A DNA stretch of 19,167 nt from Syntrophobacteria bacterium. GTDB taxonomy: Bacteria > Desulfobacterota > DSWW01. This document shows, one piece after another, positions 14,822-19,167 of this stretch (positions are counted from its first letter, which is position 1; every line of letters starts with the position of its first letter). The stretch covers positions 1 through 19,167 of the forward strand of contig JAQYVQ010000198.1 of NCBI GenBank assembly GCA_030145435.1. Reading direction: 5' to 3'. A program made the translations under genes and the position numbers. The notes under the pieces were generated by a model. That model worked only from the letters and a program-made list of their open reading frames with translations, was not told where the DNA came from and searched no databases.

Positions 14822-14866
14822 TGGTAGCGGGGGGTGGATTTGAACCACCGACCTCCGGGTTATGAG
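14822..14866 (-). pseudogene. 3' fragment of a tRNA-Met(CAT) gene, probable attachment site
   Basis: The minus strand reads from the anticodon loop CTCATAA through ACCCGGAGGTC, an intact T-arm (GGTGG-TTCAAAT-CCACC), the acceptor 3' strand CCCCGCT and ACCA. The expected 5' partner strand, D-arm and 5' anticodon stem are absent; other DNA (GGGCGGGAACGCA) abuts the loop. A 45-nt 3' tRNA segment is the usual core of a tyrosine-integrase att site, so an intact tRNA-Met should exist elsewhere in the genome. Confidence 0.8.
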
Positions 14867-15208
14867 TGCGTTCCCGCCCATTATCACTGAGTGATACCAA
14901 TTGCGATCAAGTGGTATTTGTTGATAGATTTCAGACCGTAATCCAGAATCCAATTCATACTGACTCTCACCGATTACCATAGAAAAGCATCCTCGATAGA
15001 CACCTATATGGACACCTAATTTTCGACCCCCTACTGGACCCCCCACAGCCCTCTTCAACACACCTGAATTGACCTCGACGATGCGCGCGGTGGATTTGAG
15101 GGGGAAGAAAATTCTTCCTTCACTTGTCAGAGAAGGGCTTCGGCTGTATAGATTGGCTTTGGGCACGCCTTCTCGCCCACCGTTGGGATGAACTCTTTTG
15201 AGGTGCCA
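14867..15208. other. Intergenic stretch with hairpins and short direct repeats, possible att arm region
   Basis: No gene is supported. It contains TATCAC-TGA-GTGATA (14882-14896), which shares bases with the alternative stem ATACCA/TGGTAT (14894-14899/14912-14917), and GACACCTA repeated at 14999-15006 and 15011-15018, 12 bp apart. Spaced direct repeats beside an att core would suit integrase or excisionase arm sites; this is an inference. The left copy of the abi-flanking repeat lies at 15093-15117. Confidence 0.35.
15093..15117 (+). repeat. Left copy of ~25-bp direct repeat bracketing the abi gene
   Basis: GATTTGAGG followed by GGGAAGAAAATTCTTC; aligns with 16118-16143 with two mismatches or one mismatch plus a gap in a G/TC segment. 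The inner part GAAGAA-AA-TTCTTC is itself an inverted repeat. Confidence 0.6.
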
Positions 15209-16063
15209 ATGGCCATGTCCCGCGACCTTATCAGCAAGAAGACCCGTTATGAGTTCCGCGAGTATTTCGTGGGGATTGTCCTACGCGAGATCGAAAGCGA
15301 ATTCGACGCAGCCGACGTCCCTTTCGACGAAGACTACGTGCCAAATCTGTCCGGTCAGCGGCGATGCCTGGTGGAGAAGTACTACCATGCGGTTGATTTC
15401 TCGAAGTGGAGTGACGTTCGAAAGGTGCTGGTCGTCTACGAGAACGTATTGGCTCATCTCGAAGAGCAAGCAGAATCGTGGCCTGAGACAGGTGCCGGAG
15501 ACTATGCCAAGAACATGTTTAGTTCGCTGAAGAAATGGATTGAACGAGATGGATATCTGTACAAGGACGGTCGGCTGAAACCTGTTGGAAAGAACATTCA
15601 GATTCCTGAGGTGGAGGAGGTAGCTGCACGGTTCGACGCACCGGAGTTGCATCGCCAAATAGAAAGAATGCGGAATTCGATAGATGACGATCCGAGTCTG
15701 GCGATTGGTACCGCAAAGGAGCTTGTTGAAACCACCTGCAAAACCATACTTAATGAACGTGGAGTGGATGTAGACCCGAACTGGGATGTCACCAGGTTGG
15801 TCAAGGAGACTCGTAAGGTATTAGGTTTGCTACCAGATGACATTCCTAATGCTGTCAAAGGCTCGGAGGTCATCCGCAGAATGCTGGGTAATCTGGGGAC
15901 AATCGCCCAAGGGCTTGCCGAATTGCGAAATCTCTACGGTACAGGTCACGGACGTGAGGGGCGTTCAAAGGGATTGAGTCCCCGGCATGCTCGGCTCGCG
16001 GTGGGGGCAGCAGCAACGCTTGCGACGTTTCTGTTCGAAACGCACGAGGACCGGGCTCTTTGA
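15209..16063 (+). CDS. Abortive infection family protein, Abi_C domain with HEPN RNase motif (AbiJ-like)
   Basis: A 284-aa soluble protein expected to stop phage spread by damaging the infected host cell, probably through RNA cleavage. The N-terminal part (about 5-90) is helical, beginning LISKKTRYEFREYF, and looks like the AbiJ-type sensor domain. Residues about 160-280 match the Abi_C pattern: DPSLAIGTAKELVETTCKTIL (161-181), RMLGNLGTIAQGLAELRN (224-241) and SPRHARLAVGAAATLATFL (257-275). R240-N-L-Y-G-T-G-H247 is an R-x6-H HEPN catalytic motif with the usual Asn after Arg. The ATG at 15209 is chosen because GAGG stands 5 nt upstream; the ATG at 15188 lacks a ribosome site. Codon use looks more AT-rich than the flanking core genes, as expected of acquired DNA. 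No antitoxin-like partner is directly adjacent. Confidence 0.85.
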   Translation: MAMSRDLISKKTRYEFREYFVGIVLREIESEFDAADVPFDEDYVPNLSGQRRCLVEKYYHAVDFSKWSDVRKVLVVYENVLAHLEEQAESWPETGAGDYAKNMFSSLKKWIERDGYLYKDGRLKPVGKNIQIPEVEEVAARFDAPELHRQIERMRNSIDDDPSLAIGTAKELVETTCKTILNERGVDVDPNWDVTRLVKETRKVLGLLPDDIPNAVKGSEVIRRMLGNLGTIAQGLAELRNLYGTGHGREGRSKGLSPRHARLAVGAAATLATFLFETHEDRAL

Positions 16064-16117
16064 GCCGCAAACTGCTCCAAATCCTTCCTTACCCTCCATA
16101 TTCCAATCCACGCACCA

Positions 16118-16143
16118 GATTCGAGGTCGGAAGAAAATTCTTC
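16118..16143 (+). repeat. Right copy of ~25-bp direct repeat bracketing the abi gene
   Basis: GATTCGAGGTC followed by GGAAGAAAATTCTTC, matching 15093-15117. The unit between the two copies is about 1.0 kb and contains only the abi gene. Confidence 0.6.
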
Positions 16144-16201
16144 TCTGGGGTAGTCCGAACCGAGCGGAACCCTTTGTCTGGAGGGCCACATCCAAGGAAA
16201 G

Positions 16202-16220
16202 CCCCAATTTTGGGGTTTTT
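16202..16220 (+). terminator. Rho-independent terminator after abi
   Basis: CCCC (16202-16205) and GGGG (16212-16215) flank AATTTT, which can add AA/TT pairs to the stem, followed by five Ts. It lies 139 nt past the abi stop. GGGG/CCCC arms at 16223-16226/16237-16240 form a second small hairpin in the leader of the next frame. Confidence 0.65.
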
Positions 16221-16260
16221 AAGGGGATACATATAACCCCTGATATGAAAGGCGACAAAC

Positions 16261-16461
16261 ATGGGAAACAAAGCAAGAGCAGCGACGCTGAAGCGTTCAC
16301 ATAGTCTTCCAACGACAAGGGACATTCTCGATTGGCTCAAGAAGCCACTCGCCAGGGAAATTAAGATAGATGCGGCCTTGATGGCCCTCTGCTCCTTTCT
16401 TCTCGGTGGCTTATTCTTCAGTCTCGTACGCGCTTTCGACGACTGCCGGATGGTTCTATGA
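16261..16461 (+). CDS. Small one-TM protein, hypothetical
   Basis: A 66-aa frame with a basic N-terminal half (MGNKARAATLKRSH, then DILDWLKKPL) and one hydrophobic helix, IDAALMALCSFLLGGLFFSLV (about 36-56). AAAGG lies 8 nt before the ATG. It is 197 bp downstream of abi, behind a terminator, so it would need its own promoter (weak TATAAC at 16232-16237). The family is not recognised. A small membrane protein beside an abortive-infection gene could be related to it, but the sequence does not show that. Coding is plausible rather than proven. Confidence 0.4.
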   Translation: MGNKARAATLKRSHSLPTTRDILDWLKKPLAREIKIDAALMALCSFLLGGLFFSLVRAFDDCRMVL

Positions 16462-16653
16462 TTTGACTGGAAGGAGACCTCCTGTCGGCCTTCGACACCT
16501 CCGTTTGGACTGCACATCCAAACGGTGTGGAGGTTTCTCGACCGAATTCTCCCCTACGAGTTTCAAGCAGAGGGGGGTTTCAGGCTTGTCTTCTTCCTCT
16601 TCAGGAACGGAGGAATTATCTTCCGGCAGGAGGTCGTCCGGGGAACATCTCAT
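16456..16653 (-). CDS. Hypothetical 65-aa acidic protein, doubtful
   Basis: The frame opens with MRCSPDDLLPEDNSSV and an acidic run EEEED, and ends basic. There is no Shine-Dalgarno before the ATG at 16653. In its favour, a second copy of the first ~17 codons occurs near 17543-17490 on the same strand, with a 3-nt indel and similar residues (PDDLL, acidic residues, S, P). That copy has a stop at codon 3. The strong hairpin CCGTTTGGA/TCCAAACGG (16501-16509/16517-16525) lies inside this frame. I treat it as a possible remnant gene. Confidence 0.25.
   Translation of the reverse strand: MRCSPDDLLPEDNSSVPEEEEDKPETPLCLKLVGENSVEKPPHRLDVQSKRRCRRPTGGLLPVKS
16501..16525. repeat. 9-bp perfect hairpin
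   Basis: CCGTTTGGA (16501-16509) and TCCAAACGG (16517-16525) with a 7-nt loop CTGCACA. No T-run follows directly (GGTTTC 10 nt later). It may be a transcript end or a relic repeat. Confidence 0.45.
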
Positions 16654-16754
16654 TCACATGTGTGGAAAATCCATCAGATGATGGGGTAAGGGACTATCGT
16701 ACGGGATATATTCACTACCCGCAGGATATGACACCCGTGTGGAAGGGGGCAAGG

Positions 16755-16937
16755 CTAGTCTCTCTTCTCCATCCACCTCTTGTAGGCCGTCACGTCTCTG
16801 TAGCGGTATTGCCAGTATTTTCCCACTTTGGTAGCCCTGAGCTTCCCTTTTCGTGCCAGGTGAATCACATCGTCAGGACTCATGTCGAGGATGTGGGCGA
16901 CGTCTTTTGACCTAAGGACGGGCTTTATTGCTTGCAT
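16755..16937 (-). CDS. Excisionase-like helix-turn-helix DNA-binding protein
   Basis: A 60-aa protein that is essentially one winged helix-turn-helix domain of the MerR/excisionase (HTH_17) type. LRSKDVAHILDMSPDDVIHLARKGKLRATKVGKYWQYRYRDVTAYKRWM shows the usual pattern: LxxxDVAxxL, a recognition helix, GKLxAxKxGxxW and the wing with YRRxD-like residues. Such proteins serve as Xis/AlpA directionality factors in integrated elements or as small regulators. The ATG at 16937 lies 6 bp after the stop of a 52-aa gene, so the two are almost certainly co-translated. The setting, between an integrase stub and att-like sequence, favours a mobile-element origin. Confidence 0.75.
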   Translation of the reverse strand: MQAIKPVLRSKDVAHILDMSPDDVIHLARKGKLRATKVGKYWQYRYRDVTAYKRWMEKRD

Positions 16938-16943
16938 TCTCGT

Positions 16944-17102
16944 TCACCCCAAGAATAATTCAGGGAAATAATGTTTCATGGTAACTCGCTTCAAATCATC
17001 CTCTGCGGCTTGACGCTGGCTCTGGGCTTCTTGGAGGCTTTGTCGATGCTCTTCGGCCTGTTGTTCTTCTATCCTCTCTCCTTCTCCAGGCGTTTTAGCC
17101 AT
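16944..17102 (-). CDS. Small charged coiled-coil protein (52 aa), coupled to the HTH gene
   Basis: A short gene of 52 aa. The ATG at 17102 has GGAGGG 8 nt upstream, a strong ribosome site. Residues about 6-39 are rich in E, Q, R and A (GEGERIEEQQAEEHRQSLQ), giving a clear amphipathic coiled-coil helix, and the end is hydrophobic (KHYFPELFLG). The stop is 6 bp before the HTH start, so the pair form an operon. The family is not recognised; an accessory factor for the DNA-binding protein is one possibility. Confidence 0.55.
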   Translation of the reverse strand: MAKTPGEGERIEEQQAEEHRQSLQEAQSQRQAAEDDLKRVTMKHYFPELFLG

Positions 17103-17264
17103 TAGCATAGCCCTCCACAGAGTTTAAGGAAGTTTTTGCTATCAATTCTTGGATGGGTTATTTGTTCATTTGGATTCTGGTGTAACCACAGAGAACATCC
17201 CAAAAAGGGCGGGGTGATCCTCTCTTTTGGGTTGCACTAAATACGAGCTGGCTCTAGATTGGAT

Positions 17265-17337
17265 AGACCTCGACATATCACACTGGCCTTCTGCACCTCC
17301 TCAAGATGCTGTTGGCAATACGTGTCTGTCGAGGTCT
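17265..17337. repeat. 11-bp perfect inverted repeat with 51-nt loop
   Basis: AGACCTCGACA (17265-17275) and TGTCGAGGTCT (17327-17337). Arms and spacing resemble a REP/BIME unit or a small element end. Confidence 0.5.
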
Positions 17338-17548
17338 TTCTTGGACTGCATCTGCCCCCCCCGTTTTATTGAGCCAAACCAAACACGCCCTATGAAGACA
17401 TAGAGTCCAGGGAGAGGGGCCTTCCTCTCCCAACGACAGTTCCCCCAATTCTTTCTTCACCAACCACCGAAGAATATCGCTGCGCCTTCGAGAGGCAAAG
17501 AACCTTCTTCTGCCAGGAGGAGGTCGTCAGGCAATCATCTCATGATGA

Positions 17549-17599
17549 TATCTTGAATTTCTTGTCCGAGGTGAGGTTGGCTTCAAGAAATTCAAGATA
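17549..17599. repeat. 16-bp perfect inverted repeat with 19-nt loop
   Basis: TATCTTGAATTTCTTG (17549-17564) and CAAGAAATTCAAGATA (17584-17599). There is no T-run, so it is not a terminator. The arms are AT-rich within mixed sequence, and the structure would fold strongly as RNA or as single-stranded DNA. Confidence 0.6.
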
Positions 17600-17797
17600 C
17601 GTGCGTAGAATATGCAATTCCTGGGACTGGCTTTCCTTCAATATCTCTATCGGTAATTGTCAATGCAAGACCTTTGAGTCCAAGGTCATAGGTGTGCGGG
17701 CAATGTGCAATTCGGAGGGCTGACCTGCGTTGAACATCGATGGCAGATCATTGGAGTTTTCGGGCCTCCCTGCCACCACAACATATGGGCATTGTGA

Positions 17798-18079
17798 GAA
17801 CTCACCGCACCGTGCTGCAAGTCGAGAATACGTTTTCACGACCTGCGGCATAGCAACGCAAGCATCCGGCTGGAAGAGGGGCAGAATATCAAGTACATCT
17901 CGACCCAGCTCGGACACGCCAACCCGACGATCACACTGAACACGTATTCTCACCTGATAAAGGCCGGGGATCCAGAGGCCGCAAGCAGGCTGGAAAAGGC
18001 AATTTTTGAACAAAGCGGTAGCAGAATGGTAGCAGAAGAGGATTTAGGGAAAGAAGAAGGGCTACAGCATCAACCGTAA
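17798..18079 (+). pseudogene. int: C-terminal stub of a tyrosine-type site-specific integrase
   Basis: About 85 codons show the catalytic half of a phage-type integrase: RFHDLRHSNAS (HxxR box, from 17831), QLGHANPTIT (second catalytic His) and LNTYSHLI with the nucleophile Tyr near 17942. A typical charged tail with SGSRMVAEE ends at TAA (18077-18079). Homology becomes clear at about 17819; upstream the frame is closed by a stop at 17795, and no arm-binding or core-binding domain is visible. The first catalytic Arg and the core domain are lost, so the fragment should be inactive. It ends 16 bp from the tRNA-Gly gene, the classic place for such integrases, marking this tRNA as the former integration target. 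Confidence 0.85.
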
Positions 18080-18095
18080 CCCCTTGATTTAATTC

Positions 18096-19167
<1,072 letters not shown>

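Larger units (their letters stand above)
17103..17797. other. 695-bp non-coding stretch with several long inverted repeats
   Basis: I find no convincing gene. A 61-aa minus-strand frame (17278-17463) lacks a clear start. The stretch holds CCCAAAA/TTTTGGG (17199-17205/17225-17231), AGACCTCGACA with its complement (17265-17275/17327-17337), a decayed copy of the 16.6-kb small frame (17508-17543), and a 16-bp perfect inverted repeat (17549-17599). It looks like eroded mobile DNA. Confidence 0.5.

Noticed and set aside
14708..15166. 152-aa minus-strand frame crossing the tRNA-Met fragment
   Set aside because: It spans tRNA and att-like sequence plus the intron 5' end; composition is not protein-like.
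16501..16525. Integron attC site
   Set aside because: The hairpin lacks the R-box core GTTRRRY and no integron integrase is nearby.
16406..16681. 91-aa plus-strand frame after the small TM protein
   Set aside because: GTG start without ribosome site, low-complexity Ser stretch, overlaps a hairpin.
17278..17463. 61-aa minus-strand frame with DILRWL-like segment just upstream of its start
   Set aside because: No good start or ribosome site; it overlaps an inverted repeat and lies in eroded DNA.
17660..18013. 117-aa minus-strand frame opposite the integrase stub
   Set aside because: The plus strand encodes clear integrase motifs here, so this is a shadow.

Overview
The window reads as a piece of a GC-rich, Gram-negative chromosome, most likely a deltaproteobacterium (Desulfobacterota) or a close relative. 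Supporting signs are two predicted lipoproteins with lipoboxes, an OmpA-type envelope protein, a rubrerythrin typical of anaerobes, a lon-dtd-TIGR02757 gene order, and a perfect-looking sigma-54 site. The lineage is an inference from gene content, not a database result.

Positions 1-13724 are mostly ordinary housekeeping and envelope genes. On the minus strand are two family-2 glycosyltransferases, alanine dehydrogenase and GTP cyclohydrolase I. A small conserved protein follows on the plus strand with a textbook terminator. Then, on the minus strand, come a metallophosphoesterase-like lipoprotein with altered metal motifs, an ECF sigma factor and rubrerythrin. A plus-strand run follows: Lon protease, D-aminoacyl-tRNA deacylase, a TIGR02757/DUF2400 protein that looks like a divergent endonuclease III relative with an Fe-S cysteine cluster, a DUF1285-like protein and an OmpA/MotB-type lipoprotein. 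Next is a two-TM protein gene broken by one extra G in a G7 run, and a small minus-strand membrane protein.

Positions 13725-18095 are an accessory region built from mobile-element debris. In order they hold a 15-bp inverted repeat of REP/BIME type, a 688-bp group II intron with most of its reverse transcriptase deleted, a 45-nt 3' piece of a tRNA-Met gene (a probable att site), and an abortive-infection protein with an Abi_C/HEPN motif. That gene is bracketed by a near-identical ~25-bp direct repeat. A small one-TM protein, a 52-aa gene coupled to an excisionase-like HTH gene, several strong inverted repeats and the C-terminal stub of a tyrosine integrase follow. The integrase stub ends 16 bp from an intact tRNA-Gly(GCC) gene. 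The same ~35-bp sequence flanks the 3' ends of both tRNAs, so related integrases probably used both as targets.

Positions 18096-19167 return to the core genome: tRNA-Gly and the C-terminal three quarters of mtaB. The end of mtaB carries the tRNA promoter, and its stop codon lies inside the tRNA gene.

The best candidates for unusual biology are the Abi/HEPN cargo between two tRNA junctions, a sigma-54 promoter driving an ECF sigma gene, the glycosylase-like features of the TIGR02757 protein, and the mtaB/tRNA-Gly overlap. I see no CRISPR array and no complete multi-gene system that I would call new.
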